From Bacteroidota bacterium (lineage in GTDB: Bacteria > Bacteroidota > Bacteroidia > Bacteroidales > FEN-979), in NCBI GenBank assembly GCA_026391355.1, contig JAPLDH010000021.1, positions 1-64,000 of the forward strand: a stretch of 64,000 bases of DNA. Reading direction: 5' to 3'. The position numbers and the translations under genes are program-made. Shown here piece after piece: positions 13,776 through 23,305 of the stretch (its first letter is position 1; the number at the start of each line of letters is the position of its first letter). Under the pieces are notes generated by a model. It was given only the letters and a program-made list of their open reading frames with translations. It made no database searches and was not told the origin of the DNA.

Positions 13776-16745
13776 CTATCTGTCTGGTTTATACACAACC
13801 CCGATGTTCTTCTTCCCGTCGATCTCGATCCTGAAAGGTTTGTCGAACCTGATATGACGGATATATTCATCCTCATAAAATGTGGGTTGATTATTCAGGT
13901 AATCCACATTGTAAAACCCCTGCTTTATATAAGGGTTCATGGTGAAATAACCGACACGGAAGGAGGTAAGGTTCTGGAAAAAATGGGTTCCCTGGCTTGG
14001 ATCGATCCTGTAATTTGCCAGCCCGGATTCAACGATCACCCGTGATCCGGAGATCTGCGGCCAGCGTACCGGGATACCGAGCCAGGGATCGCTCGAACCC
14101 CAGCGGCCGGGGCCAACCAGGACGTAGAATTTTTTCTCTTGCAGGAACTTTTCGTTCAGTCTTTCGAGCGCTTGTGCAATTGCATGGCTTTTGGCTGCAT
14201 TGAAGGATTCGGGCTTGACATAAACGAAATCCGAAATGCCTTTGATGATCCCGTTTCCCAATGCAGAATCGGAAAGAAGAATCGTATCTTCCATCCGGAT
14301 ATCTTCTATCCTCAGGTTGACGTCCTCATTCCTTCCGACGATCGGACGGATTTGCAGCAAGGAAAACACCTTCGGAACATCTTTCGGCATGTCGAGGTTC
14401 ACGGCAAACTCAATCTCCACCGGCTTGCCCATCTCTTTCTGACCTAAATCCAGTATCATCCGAAGGATCTCTGCCAGCGGAAAAGTATTGTGGTTCAGCA
14501 CCTGGGAAAAGGTGACGATCTTTTTACCGGTCGACATTGTCCCTTCCTGGATCGAATGGCTGTCATAATCAAAAGTGGAAGTCACCAGCTTCAAAGCGCT
14601 ATCCCCTTCTGCATCCTTGATCCTCAGATTCAACAGGTTGATCGTGTCATCGATGTTCGGGGTGAAACTATCAGCTTTCAGGTCCAGTGCGAAGAAATTC
14701 TTTTGGGTTTCACTCAGGGCAAGTTCAGGTGTGGAGGTTTGCAACACCTTCCTCGGGTACTTCGGGGAAAAACGCAACCCGTTGCCGCCATCTACGATAT
14801 ATTTTCCAAGCCCGAAAGCAATATTTGCGATACCATCTTCCGGTTTCTCCGGTGCTATCGGGTAAAAGTTGATCGACCTGGCAACTCCTGAAATGGCAGG
14901 ATAGAACCGGTCACCATATCGTCGCCCTGTTACCTCCTGCAGAACAATAGCCATCTTTTCCTCGTCAATCACATTCTGCGTTGCAGCCATATAGGATTTG
15001 CTGTCCCTGTAAAAAGCCGATGCATAAACACTTTTGATGGCCTCTGTGAGCTTTTCGATCATGATCCTGTCATTGAACTTGATATTGGGGATCATGCAGG
15101 TTGAATATATTCCGGCAAACGGCTGATAATGTGAATCTTCCAGAAGGCTGGATGATCTTATCGCGATGGGATTGCTGATACAGGAAATAAATGTATAAAG
15201 ATCTTCATGTATCCTGAACGGGAGACGGGCTTTAATGAAATGGGCAAGGATATCTTTGTCGGACCGGTCTGAAAGTGCAATTTCATAAAGGTCATTTTCC
15301 TCCATGAATTCATCGAAGATTTCAGTACCCAGCACTACCGTCCTGGGGATGGTGATATGTACATCTTCGAATTTATTGGCGAGATCATGCCGTTTCGCCA
15401 GTGAATCGAGGAATGCAAGTCCGCGGGCTTTTCCCCCGATCGACCCCTCACCTATCCTCGCAAAGGAAAGGTACTGGTCATACCGCGCCTTGTCAAATTC
15501 AGCAATCACACCCTTCGCCTTGTTGATCCTGAAAGCAGTGATGGAGTCAAAGATATACCTCTTTGCTTCATCCATATCCCTGAACTGGGTAACTTTAACC
15601 TCTGCAAACATTTCTGCAATAGGAAATAAAGCCCTGGCATTCAGCCATCTTGAGAAATTATTACGCTGCATATGATAAAGCAGCGAATCATCCGGTATTT
15701 CAAATATCTTGTCCTGTAAGGATTTCAGATCAGTGACGCGGGTGATCTCACGTCCGGTTTTTGGATCTATGAATACAAAATCCCCGAAGGCAAAATATTC
15801 GTTGATAAAATTCCGCAGTTCGATGGAAAGGGTTTTCGAAAGCTTATTGATAAACCCCACTCCCAACTCTCTTGCGATTTTTTCATTCCCGGCATCGGAG
15901 GACTGTAAAAGAATGGGCATTAATTCATCTTCTGAATGGATCAGTTTCACGAATCTGATGCCGGCGGTTTTATCGGTTTCTCCCTCCCTTTTAAAACTGA
16001 TATCAGAGATCACGCCCAGCAGGTTATTCTTATACTTACCGAACATCTGAACCGCTTCCTCAAAAGAGGTGGCAAGGAGGATTTTCGTCCGTCCACGCAT
16101 CCTCAGCATCTTCTGATGCTCATTTAATCCTTCGGTATTGAACCCCTTTGATTGTTTAAGAATGATCCTGTATATATTCGGGAGGTAGCTGGAATAAAAC
16201 CTGATTGAATCTTCCACCAGCAAAATTGCCTGTACGCCTTGCGTGACATCCTGGTCGATGTTCATCTTATCCTCGATAAGCTTTATGATGGCCAGCAGGA
16301 TGTCGGAATTGCCGAGCCAACTGAAGATATAATCGATGGCATTCGGATTTTTCTCAGTCAGTTTCAGGTTCACTTCCCTTGAAAAAGGAGTCAGCACCAC
16401 GATTGGGATCTTCGGGTATTTCTGCTTCATGCGTTGGGCAAGATCGAGTGTGTCAGTCTTTTCCAAACTCAGCATGGAGATAACCAGTTCAATATTTTTA
16501 TCTTCCAGCGCTTCAAATGCCTCCTCCTCGGAAGTGACCTTAATAAACTGAGGGGGATAACGCAATCCCAGGGAGATATACTCCATGTATATGGTTTCAT
16601 CAATGCGTCCATCTTCTTCAAGCATAAAAGAATCATAGTTACTGGATATCAGCAACACCTGGTAGATCCTCTTTTTCATCAGAAGATTAAAGGATGTATC
16701 GATGAAATAATACTCCTTGGGATCCAGGTATTTCTTGTTTGGCAT
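13776..16745 (-). CDS. Receiver-like / PEP-synthase N-domain protein (989 aa)
   Basis: A large soluble protein. Residues about 25-160 and 170-335 look like two response-regulator receiver folds (IELVISMLSLEKTDTLDLA; AILLVEDSIRFYSS ... LLGVISDISF). Residues about 430-800 are a PPDK/PEP-synthase N-terminal ATP-grasp domain: GGKARGLAFLD, IPRTVVLGTEIF, IAIRSSSLLEDSHYQPFAGIY, KMAIVLQEVTG and the closing VEIEFAV...FSLLQIRPI. The phosphohistidine and PEP-binding barrel domains of true PEP synthase are absent. The C-terminus has its own conserved block (VLVGPGRWGSSDPWLGIPV). The gene ends an operon, overlaps the rubrerythrin gene by one base, and is a shorter paralogue of the 1294-residue protein at the other end. 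It might phosphorylate or sense nucleotides in relation to redox state; no function is established. Confidence 0.75.
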   Translation of the reverse strand: MPNKKYLDPKEYYFIDTSFNLLMKKRIYQVLLISSNYDSFMLEEDGRIDETIYMEYISLGLRYPPQFIKVTSEEEAFEALEDKNIELVISMLSLEKTDTLDLAQRMKQKYPKIPIVVLTPFSREVNLKLTEKNPNAIDYIFSWLGNSDILLAIIKLIEDKMNIDQDVTQGVQAILLVEDSIRFYSSYLPNIYRIILKQSKGFNTEGLNEHQKMLRMRGRTKILLATSFEEAVQMFGKYKNNLLGVISDISFKREGETDKTAGIRFVKLIHSEDELMPILLQSSDAGNEKIARELGVGFINKLSKTLSIELRNFINEYFAFGDFVFIDPKTGREITRVTDLKSLQDKIFEIPDDSLLYHMQRNNFSRWLNARALFPIAEMFAEVKVTQFRDMDEAKRYIFDSITAFRINKAKGVIAEFDKARYDQYLSFARIGEGSIGGKARGLAFLDSLAKRHDLANKFEDVHITIPRTVVLGTEIFDEFMEENDLYEIALSDRSDKDILAHFIKARLPFRIHEDLYTFISCISNPIAIRSSSLLEDSHYQPFAGIYSTCMIPNIKFNDRIMIEKLTEAIKSVYASAFYRDSKSYMAATQNVIDEEKMAIVLQEVTGRRYGDRFYPAISGVARSINFYPIAPEKPEDGIANIAFGLGKYIVDGGNGLRFSPKYPRKVLQTSTPELALSETQKNFFALDLKADSFTPNIDDTINLLNLRIKDAEGDSALKLVTSTFDYDSHSIQEGTMSTGKKIVTFSQVLNHNTFPLAEILRMILDLGQKEMGKPVEIEFAVNLDMPKDVPKVFSLLQIRPIVGRNEDVNLRIEDIRMEDTILLSDSALGNGIIKGISDFVYVKPESFNAAKSHAIAQALERLNEKFLQEKKFYVLVGPGRWGSSDPWLGIPVRWPQISGSRVIVESGLANYRIDPSQGTHFFQNLTSFRVGYFTMNPYIKQGFYNVDYLNNQPTFYEDEYIRHIRFDKPFRIEIDGKKNIGVVYKPDR

Positions 16746-17200
16746 CAGTTCTCCCTTAAAATGAATTCGTCATATTCCAGTTCAAAACGAAGTTTATGCT
16801 TCGCTTCTTCCTGCGCCAGTGATAAGAAGAGGTCTTTCATCGCAGGATCACCTGCTTGCTCTGAAAGCAGCAGATAAAGCTTAAAAGCATTCTTTTCCTT
16901 TTTCATAGCTACAATCAGTGCATCCTGGTATGTCATTTCCGGTGAAACTGCTACATTCTCAAGATAATCAGCTATTTTCAGATCCTGCACCTTCTCATCG
17001 GTCATCCGGAATATATTGTTTTCCTTGATCGCCAGAAGTCTCGATTTATGTTTCATCTCCTCAACGGCAAATGCAGCAAATACCTTCTTCATCTGCTCAT
17101 TCTTTGACTTTACTGCAAGACCGACATAAAAATCAACGGCCTCCTGCTCGGCATTGATTGCAAAAATCAGGATCTCATTAAGTGTTTTAAATTCTTTCAT
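16745..17200 (-). CDS. Rubrerythrin-like ferritin-fold diiron protein
   Basis: A 151-residue four-helix protein. Paired motifs are those of rubrerythrin-type diiron centres: E18 and E20 (INAEQEAVDFY), EEMKH near residue 47, EKNAFKLY in helix 3 and EEAKH near 135. There is no rubredoxin domain, so it would accept electrons from another protein. Relatives reduce peroxide or store iron in anaerobes. It lies 19 bp after the large flavin-iron-sulfur subunit gene and overlaps the next gene by one base (TGATG), so it belongs to the operon and may protect the complex from oxygen or drain electrons to peroxide. Confidence 0.8.
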   Translation of the reverse strand: MKEFKTLNEILIFAINAEQEAVDFYVGLAVKSKNEQMKKVFAAFAVEEMKHKSRLLAIKENNIFRMTDEKVQDLKIADYLENVAVSPEMTYQDALIVAMKKEKNAFKLYLLLSEQAGDPAMKDLFLSLAQEEAKHKLRFELEYDEFILREN

Positions 17201-17219
17201 ATTTTCCGGATGTTTATTT

Positions 17220-20200
17220 CTAATTCATATTCTTTTCAAATTCTTCTTCAAAATATTTCACGACAACATCACAACCAAAGCTGAACATCCGGTTCATATC
17301 GTCTTCCCCAGTGACCTTGAGTTTCATGACCGGCCGGATTGCATCCGGATCATCATGTCCGGAGCTTTTTGGAAGCAGGGAAATGATCTCCAAAAGCACC
17401 GACTTAGGTGTGGATAGATGATTAAAACCAAACTCTAAAAGGATCCCGTTCAACTGGTCAATGTTTGTCATACCCGTTTTACAACTCATTTGTGGTTCAA
17501 ACTCCTGGATCACCTTTTGTGTATTGGTATAGCTGCCACCTGTTTCGGCCGGAAAAGATGCAGGTAACACCAGGTCAGCCATAGCGGCGGTTTCCGTCAT
17601 AAAATAATCCTGAACCATGATAAATCCTGCCTTTCCGAGCATCTCCCGTACCGGTTTTTTATCAATTGCGCATCCCAGGGGATCTTCACCGAAAATGAAA
17701 AGATTCCTGATATTTCCATTCTCCAGTTGTTTTTCCAGAGGTTCATTGCCTGTTCCCGGTAATGAGGACAGATTCCATTTCTCCTTCAACCGTTGGATCA
17801 GCGACGGATCTTTAACCGGAATGCCTCCTGTACCAATATCCGGGGTGATCCCCATATCGAAAATACCCTGTGCATTGTTCTTCTCCTTCAAAGAGATCAG
17901 GCCATTTGCAGTCTTGCTCAACTTACCGGTGATCATGGCAAGGTTGAACAGTTCAATACCTGTGGATGAGGATATCTCTTTTTCCGAAAAGATCAGGATG
18001 GCATTGATCTCATTATTATAATTCTCTGCAAACTCTTTAATGACCTCTATACCAACACCTGATTTGCTCCAAAGGTCATCAAAATTCTGTGCAAGGAGCA
18101 GGTTCTTATATTCTTCAAAACCATCCACCCTGTCCTTGATGAACAAGGCGTTCTCAAGATGGTTTGAGAGAAGGTAATGGTTCACTGCCTTGATAAAGAA
18201 GTAGTATGATTTGATCTTCACCATTTCATCCACCTTGTGTTCCATTGAATTGGATCCTTTAACGGTGACCATGGTCACAGGGATTTTTTTCATGGTGCGG
18301 CCATTGTTCACAAGAAATCCGGTAACTGCATGATCCTTGTTGATCTCGGTACCCAGCAGGTAGATCCTGCTTGCCGACCCGATCTGGTCGAAAGGTACAT
18401 TAAAGTCGCAGTTGGAGCGGTGTCCCTCACCTTGGCCAAGATAGTGGAAACTGCCAACATTGTTGGTTTTCGCTGCAGCCCTGGCCAGTTTCTGCACCAG
18501 GTACATCTCTTCGTTTGTGAGGCGTGCCCCGGCAAAGAATGCATTTTCATCGGAATTCACCGATAATGTCTTTTCTTCTAACAGGATGAATGCTTCCTTA
18601 AAGCTGATTTCCCTGAATTCTCCATTCACCTTTTTCATCGGGTGCAGGATCCGTTTCGGATCATTCAGGTAGTGGTAGCCGAATTTCGGGTACCTGCACA
18701 AGTTACTTTCAGGATTAATCAGTCCGTTGTTTCCTGTGACATTCATCACAAATCCGTTCTTTAGATTCAGGGTGATGGAACAGCCTACGGAACAATAGTT
18801 ACAGATCGTTTGAACAGGTTCTGTCCTGACAGGACCCGGTTTGAAGATCACATTTTCCGAGATGGCTCCGGTCGGGCAGGTAGAGATACACATACCACAT
18901 GATTCGCAGGTAGTTTCCAAAAGTGATCCACCCAAACTCGGGGCAACAATGGTATCAAAACCGCGGTTCACCAGCCCCAGGGCATTGGCGCCTGCAACCT
19001 CGTGGCAGATCCGCACGCAACGTGCACAAAGAATACACTTGTTGTTGTCGATCTCAATGTAGGGATGGCTGAAATCGACCGGATATTCCTTGTATTCCCC
19101 TTCATATTGTTTTTGTATTGCCCCGTATTCGGTGGCATATTTCTGCAAATCACAATCCATAAAAGCAACGCAGCCACATTCGAGGCATCGTTTGGCTTCA
19201 TGCAGGGCAATCTCCTCACCGGAATACCCGAGCTCCACTTCCGTGAAATTGTGACGGTTTTCAGCAGGCAATACCGGCATCTCTTCCCTCGATTGGTTTA
19301 TGTACTTATCGGTATAATCATTCAGTACCTGCTTTTTGAAATTTTCTTTTTTACTTGTGAAGGGTTTAATATTAGGGATAATGGGTAATCCCATCATAAA
19401 TTGATGCGCACTTTCTGAAGCGATCCTCGCCTGTGCAATGGCTTCAATGATCGTGGCAGGGCCCGAAACGCCATCGCCGGCAGCAAAAACTGACGGAATA
19501 CCTGTTTGCAGCGTATTCTTCTCTACATCAATATCTCCCCAGCGATTGATCTTCAATTCCCCGCCTTCTGCATATTTATTGATATCGTCGATGAAATTTA
19601 CATCGGTTTTCTGTCCAATGGCGGCCAACACGTAATCAACCTCGACATCAAATTCGGAACCTTCCAAAGGAACAGGTCTTCTCCTGCCTGAAGCGTCTGG
19701 TTCGCCCAGTTCCATCTTCAGACAAGTAATCGATTTTATTGCCCCGTTCTCATCCTTGTTGATCTTTTTCGGCAAGGTTAAAAACATATATTCTACACCT
19801 TCCAGCTTTGATTCGTGGATCTCGATCGGATTGGCAGGCATCTCCTTTTCGGTACGACGATAAATCACATATACTTTCTTTCCGTTGCAACGGATCGAGG
19901 TGCGGCAGCAGTCCATTGCCGTATTTCCTCCACCAACCACGGCAATCGTTTTCCCTGAAAAATCATATCGCTGACCGGTGATCTCCATGTTTTTCAGAAA
20001 ATCAATACCCGAATAAACATTCATTGCATCGTCGCCTTCGCAACCGACGCCCGTTCCCTTCTGTGATCCAATGGTCAGGATGAGGGCATCATATTTCGCC
20101 CTGATCTCCTGATAGCTGACATTGTCGCCAAATTTCTCATTATAAAAAATATTTACACCGAGATCGGTGATGTTCTTCACCTCCTGGTCGAGGATATCAT

Positions 20201-20939
20201 TCGGAAGACGATATTCGGGAATTCCATATCGAAGCCAGCCGCCTGATTTGGGGGCTGCTTCGAAGATATCCACCTGGTGACCGCGTGTTTGCAGGAAATA
20301 GCCGGCAGAAAGCCCTCCCGGTCCGGCGCCGATAACGGCAACTTTTTTTCCGGTGGAAGGTTGGATTTCAGGAACAAATTTGGTGGCTGAAGCAAGGTCA
20401 TAATCTGCCGCAAAACGTTTCAGGTAGTCAATTCCCACAGCAGCGCCTTCATTCAGCATGTTCCGGCGACATTCAGCCTCACAGGGACGTACGCACACCC
20501 TGCCACAGATGGCAGGCAAGGGATTGGTTTCTTTGATCAGGGCGATGGCCTCATTGTACATTCCTTTATCAATCAGCGATATATATCCCTGAACGTCGAC
20601 CCCTGCCGGGCAGGTTTGTTTGCAGGGACCCAGACAATCTGCATAGTGATTGCTGAGCATAAGTTCAAGGGCCATTTTACGCGATTTGCGGACTCCTTCA
20701 TTGTCAGTGATGATCTTCATCCCTTCGCTGATCTTCGTGGAGCAGGCCGGCTGGTGACCGCGCATTCCTTCTACTTCCACCACACAAAGAAAACAGGAGG
20801 TAAAGGGTTCGAGCCGGTCGTCGTGGCAAAGTGTAGGAATCGTGACCCCATGGCGTTGCGCCAGTTCCAGTATGGTTTCACCGGGGATCCCTTTCACAAT
20901 AGTATCGTTGAGAACTATATTAAAAAGATTTTCAGCCAT
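17220..20939 (-). CDS. Multi-domain flavin/iron-sulfur subunit with degenerate molybdopterin domain
   Basis: The start at 20939 (MAENLFNIVLNDT) gives 1239 residues; the longer frame would run back into the nuoF-like gene. Domains in order: 2Fe-2S ferredoxin (C38, C49, C52, C66); GltD/NfnB-type module with N-terminal cluster cysteines (C102-C110, C145-C157), FAD motif GAGPGGL (204-210), NAD(P) motif GGGNTA (336-341) and closing AAGDGVSGP; two 4Fe-4S clusters (C635-C645, C678-C688); a MopB-type domain with CNYCSVGC and C748. In true formate dehydrogenases a catalytic Cys or Sec follows the NN(I/V)D segment; here NNVGSFHYLGQG (from 826) has none, so formate oxidation is unlikely. With the NuoE- and NuoF-like partners it recalls the StnABC/Nfn transhydrogenases, suggesting electron transfer among NADH, NADPH and ferredoxin. 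That function is inferred. Confidence 0.85.
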   Translation of the reverse strand: MAENLFNIVLNDTIVKGIPGETILELAQRHGVTIPTLCHDDRLEPFTSCFLCVVEVEGMRGHQPACSTKISEGMKIITDNEGVRKSRKMALELMLSNHYADCLGPCKQTCPAGVDVQGYISLIDKGMYNEAIALIKETNPLPAICGRVCVRPCEAECRRNMLNEGAAVGIDYLKRFAADYDLASATKFVPEIQPSTGKKVAVIGAGPGGLSAGYFLQTRGHQVDIFEAAPKSGGWLRYGIPEYRLPNDILDQEVKNITDLGVNIFYNEKFGDNVSYQEIRAKYDALILTIGSQKGTGVGCEGDDAMNVYSGIDFLKNMEITGQRYDFSGKTIAVVGGGNTAMDCCRTSIRCNGKKVYVIYRRTEKEMPANPIEIHESKLEGVEYMFLTLPKKINKDENGAIKSITCLKMELGEPDASGRRRPVPLEGSEFDVEVDYVLAAIGQKTDVNFIDDINKYAEGGELKINRWGDIDVEKNTLQTGIPSVFAAGDGVSGPATIIEAIAQARIASESAHQFMMGLPIIPNIKPFTSKKENFKKQVLNDYTDKYINQSREEMPVLPAENRHNFTEVELGYSGEEIALHEAKRCLECGCVAFMDCDLQKYATEYGAIQKQYEGEYKEYPVDFSHPYIEIDNNKCILCARCVRICHEVAGANALGLVNRGFDTIVAPSLGGSLLETTCESCGMCISTCPTGAISENVIFKPGPVRTEPVQTICNYCSVGCSITLNLKNGFVMNVTGNNGLINPESNLCRYPKFGYHYLNDPKRILHPMKKVNGEFREISFKEAFILLEEKTLSVNSDENAFFAGARLTNEEMYLVQKLARAAAKTNNVGSFHYLGQGEGHRSNCDFNVPFDQIGSASRIYLLGTEINKDHAVTGFLVNNGRTMKKIPVTMVTVKGSNSMEHKVDEMVKIKSYYFFIKAVNHYLLSNHLENALFIKDRVDGFEEYKNLLLAQNFDDLWSKSGVGIEVIKEFAENYNNEINAILIFSEKEISSSTGIELFNLAMITGKLSKTANGLISLKEKNNAQGIFDMGITPDIGTGGIPVKDPSLIQRLKEKWNLSSLPGTGNEPLEKQLENGNIRNLFIFGEDPLGCAIDKKPVREMLGKAGFIMVQDYFMTETAAMADLVLPASFPAETGGSYTNTQKVIQEFEPQMSCKTGMTNIDQLNGILLEFGFNHLSTPKSVLLEIISLLPKSSGHDDPDAIRPVMKLKVTGEDDMNRMFSFGCDVVVKYFEEEFEKNMN

Positions 20940-20976
20940 TTTATATTTGTGTTTTGTGAATTTCTGGTTTACGATA

Positions 20977-22755
20977 TCAGGATAAAACGATGGAAGAGAA
21001 TTTGCACTTCGAGAAGCAGACACCGCACTTTGTACACAATTCCTGGTTGATGAGATGGGGTTTCTTCCGTTCCCCGGTAATTGCATTTGAAGGACAATTT
21101 TTCAAACAGACAAGACAACCTGTGCACTTTTCCTGGTCGACCGTGTAGGTAACCAACGGACGACAAACCTTTGCAGGACATTTCTTATGATTGATGTGTG
21201 CTTCATATTCATCCCGGAAATATTTGATCGTGGTGAGTACAGGGTTTGGCGCTGTTTGCCCCAGGCCACAAAGGGAGTTATCCTTGATCTGGTAAGCCAG
21301 TTCTTCCAACTTTTCGATATCCCCTTCTTTTCCTTCACCGTTTGTGATCCGGTCGAGGATCTCAAGCATCCGTTTGGTTCCCATGCGGCAGAAGGTACAT
21401 TTGCCACAGGATTCTTTTCTGGTGAAATCGAGGAAAAATTTTGCCACGTCGACCATACAGGTGGTCTCATCCATCACGACCATACCGCCGGAACCCATGA
21501 TGGCTCCGGTTGCATTTACGGAATCATAATCCACGATGGTATCCGACAGGTATTCGGGGATACATCCGCCCGATGGTCCTCCCAACTGCACTGCCTTGAA
21601 TTTCTTATCGTTTTTAATCCCCCCTCCAAGCTTGAATATCACCTCCTTTATGGTCATTCCCATCGGAACTTCGACCAGGCCGGAGTGGTTGATCTTACCT
21701 GCCAGTGCAAATACCTTTGTCCCTTTGCTCTTCTCTGTACCGAAAGCAGCATATGCTTTTGGCCCCTTCAGGATGATCCAGGGAACATTGGCAAAGGTTT
21801 CCACGTTATTGATGTTGGTGGGTTTTTTCCATAAGCCTGATTGGGCCGGGAATGGCGGACGTTTACGCGGCATTCCCCTTTTCCCTTCCACCGACGCGAT
21901 CAGTGCGGTTTCCTCACCACAAACAAAAGCTCCGGCACCTTCTTTAATATAAATATCGAAATCAAAACCTTCTATTCCAAATACATTTTCCCCCAGGTAC
22001 CCCTTTTCCCGTGCCTGTTGAAGGGCAATATTGAGACGTTTGATGGCCAAAGGGTACTCGGCACGGCAATAGATCACACCACCGGTCGCCTCGACAGCAT
22101 AAGCTGCAATGATCATCCCTTCCAGTACCGAGTGGGGATCACCCTCCAGCACTGAGCGGTCCATGAATGCTCCGGGGTCTCCCTCGTCAGCATTACATAT
22201 CACATATTTTACATCGGATTTGTTGGCATTGGCCAGTTTCCATTTCATACCGGTCGAAAATCCGCCACCGCCTCTTCCGCGGAGTCCCGAATCGAGGATC
22301 ATCTGAATGACTTCCAGCCGGCCGATCTTCTCATCCCTGATCTTCTTCATCGATTTGTAGCCATCACGTGCTTCGTAATCGGCAATCGACTCAGGATCGA
22401 TGTATCCACAATTTCTTAAGACAATCTTGACCTGCGATTTAATGAAATCGTTTTCAGGAGCATCAAACAGATCGGTCTGAACGATATAATCGCGGATCGG
22501 ATCCTTCTGATGAAGGTGCTTTTCAATGATCTCCATGGCCCTTCCTTCATCGACATCGCCATATAGGTATGTGCCTGTTTCATCAACAATTTCGACAAGC
22601 GGTTCGCGGTAACACATCCCGACGCAACTTGTCTTCCTGAGCTGAAAATCCAGGTTATCCATTTCCTTCAGCGCTTTTATCTTTGCAAAGGTCTTGCCGG
22701 CGCCGGCAGCAATCCCGCAACTGCCAAGACCGACAGTTACAATAGTATGATTCAT
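20977..22755 (-). CDS. NuoF/HydB-like NADH-binding flavoprotein
   Basis: A 592-residue subunit with the layout of HndC/HydB and related bifurcating enzymes: thioredoxin-like 2Fe-2S region at the start (SCGIAAGAG; TSCVGMC, C44 and C48), NuoF core with GRGGGGFSTG (160-169) for NADH and CNADEGDPGAF (187-197) for FMN, an SLBB-like segment, the 4Fe-4S motif SCGKCTFCRMGT around 457, and a C-terminal pair of 4Fe-4S ferredoxin motifs (CTGCLVCLKNCP, CTKCGVCFSKC). The added ferredoxin tail separates it from complex I NuoF. It sits 18 bp downstream of the NuoE-like gene and 37 bp upstream of the fusion subunit, so the three are co-expressed. Cytoplasmic; accepts or donates electrons at NAD(H). Confidence 0.9.
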   Translation of the reverse strand: MNHTIVTVGLGSCGIAAGAGKTFAKIKALKEMDNLDFQLRKTSCVGMCYREPLVEIVDETGTYLYGDVDEGRAMEIIEKHLHQKDPIRDYIVQTDLFDAPENDFIKSQVKIVLRNCGYIDPESIADYEARDGYKSMKKIRDEKIGRLEVIQMILDSGLRGRGGGGFSTGMKWKLANANKSDVKYVICNADEGDPGAFMDRSVLEGDPHSVLEGMIIAAYAVEATGGVIYCRAEYPLAIKRLNIALQQAREKGYLGENVFGIEGFDFDIYIKEGAGAFVCGEETALIASVEGKRGMPRKRPPFPAQSGLWKKPTNINNVETFANVPWIILKGPKAYAAFGTEKSKGTKVFALAGKINHSGLVEVPMGMTIKEVIFKLGGGIKNDKKFKAVQLGGPSGGCIPEYLSDTIVDYDSVNATGAIMGSGGMVVMDETTCMVDVAKFFLDFTRKESCGKCTFCRMGTKRMLEILDRITNGEGKEGDIEKLEELAYQIKDNSLCGLGQTAPNPVLTTIKYFRDEYEAHINHKKCPAKVCRPLVTYTVDQEKCTGCLVCLKNCPSNAITGERKKPHLINQELCTKCGVCFSKCKFSSIVLS

Positions 22756-22773
22756 AGCAGGGTATTTAGGTTT

Positions 22774-23292
22774 TTAGTTGTTTTCTGCGAGACGGATGTT
22801 CTTGATAATTTTTACGGCTTCATTGCCTGTCAGCTTACCATAGGTCTGATCAACCACCATCATCACCGGCGCCAGGGAACAACATCCCAGGCAAGCGACC
22901 GATTCGAGTGTGAATAACCGGTCGGAAGTAGTTTCCCCATCTTTTACCTGAAGGGCTTCTTCGAGTGATTCACTGATCTCTTTAGCGTTCTGGACATGAC
23001 AGGCAGTGCCGTGACAGATCTTTATGATATTCTTTCCGACAGGTTTCAACCTGAACTGGGCATAAAAGGTAGCTACACCGAACATCTCACTCAGTTCAAG
23101 ACCGGTGTCACGGGAGATCTTCTCAAAAGCAGTACGCGGGAGATACCCGTAAATATCCTGTGCTCCCTGTAACAGGGGGATTACATTCCCTTTTTTCCCT
23201 TTGTATTTCTGAATTAATGGATCGAGTAAAGTCAGATCAACTTCATCGGTGATCCATGTTGAAGTTTTGGTATTGATTCTGGCAATGCGCAT
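22774..23292 (-). CDS. NuoE/HydC-like 2Fe-2S subunit
   Basis: A 172-residue thioredoxin-fold protein with the four ligand cysteines of a 2Fe-2S cluster: C93 and C98 (CHGTACHV), C134 and C138 (CLGCCSLAP). The N-terminal helical part (LLQGAQDIYGYLP, EMFGVATFYAQF) is also typical. Length matches NuoE, HndA and HydC. It passes electrons to the NuoF-like flavoprotein. It is 13 bp downstream of the 1294-residue regulator-like gene, suggesting that gene belongs to the same transcript. Confidence 0.9.
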   Translation of the reverse strand: MRIARINTKTSTWITDEVDLTLLDPLIQKYKGKKGNVIPLLQGAQDIYGYLPRTAFEKISRDTGLELSEMFGVATFYAQFRLKPVGKNIIKICHGTACHVQNAKEISESLEEALQVKDGETTSDRLFTLESVACLGCCSLAPVMMVVDQTYGKLTGNEAVKIIKNIRLAENN

Positions 23293-23305
23293 AAATTATA
23301 TAGGT

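Noticed and set aside
17220-20939. Formate dehydrogenase alpha subunit
   Set aside because: The MopB domain keeps the 4Fe-4S cysteines but has no Cys or Sec at the catalytic position after the NNV segment.
21187-21834. 215-codon frame antisense to the nuoF-like gene
   Set aside because: The sense strand encodes an unmistakable NuoF with all motifs; the antisense product shows no domain.
17220-23292. NAD-linked [FeFe]-hydrogenase (HydABC)
   Set aside because: The NuoE/NuoF pair fits, but the third subunit has no H-cluster motifs (TSCCPxW, MPCxxK, ExMxCxGGC) and instead carries GltD-like and MopB-like domains.
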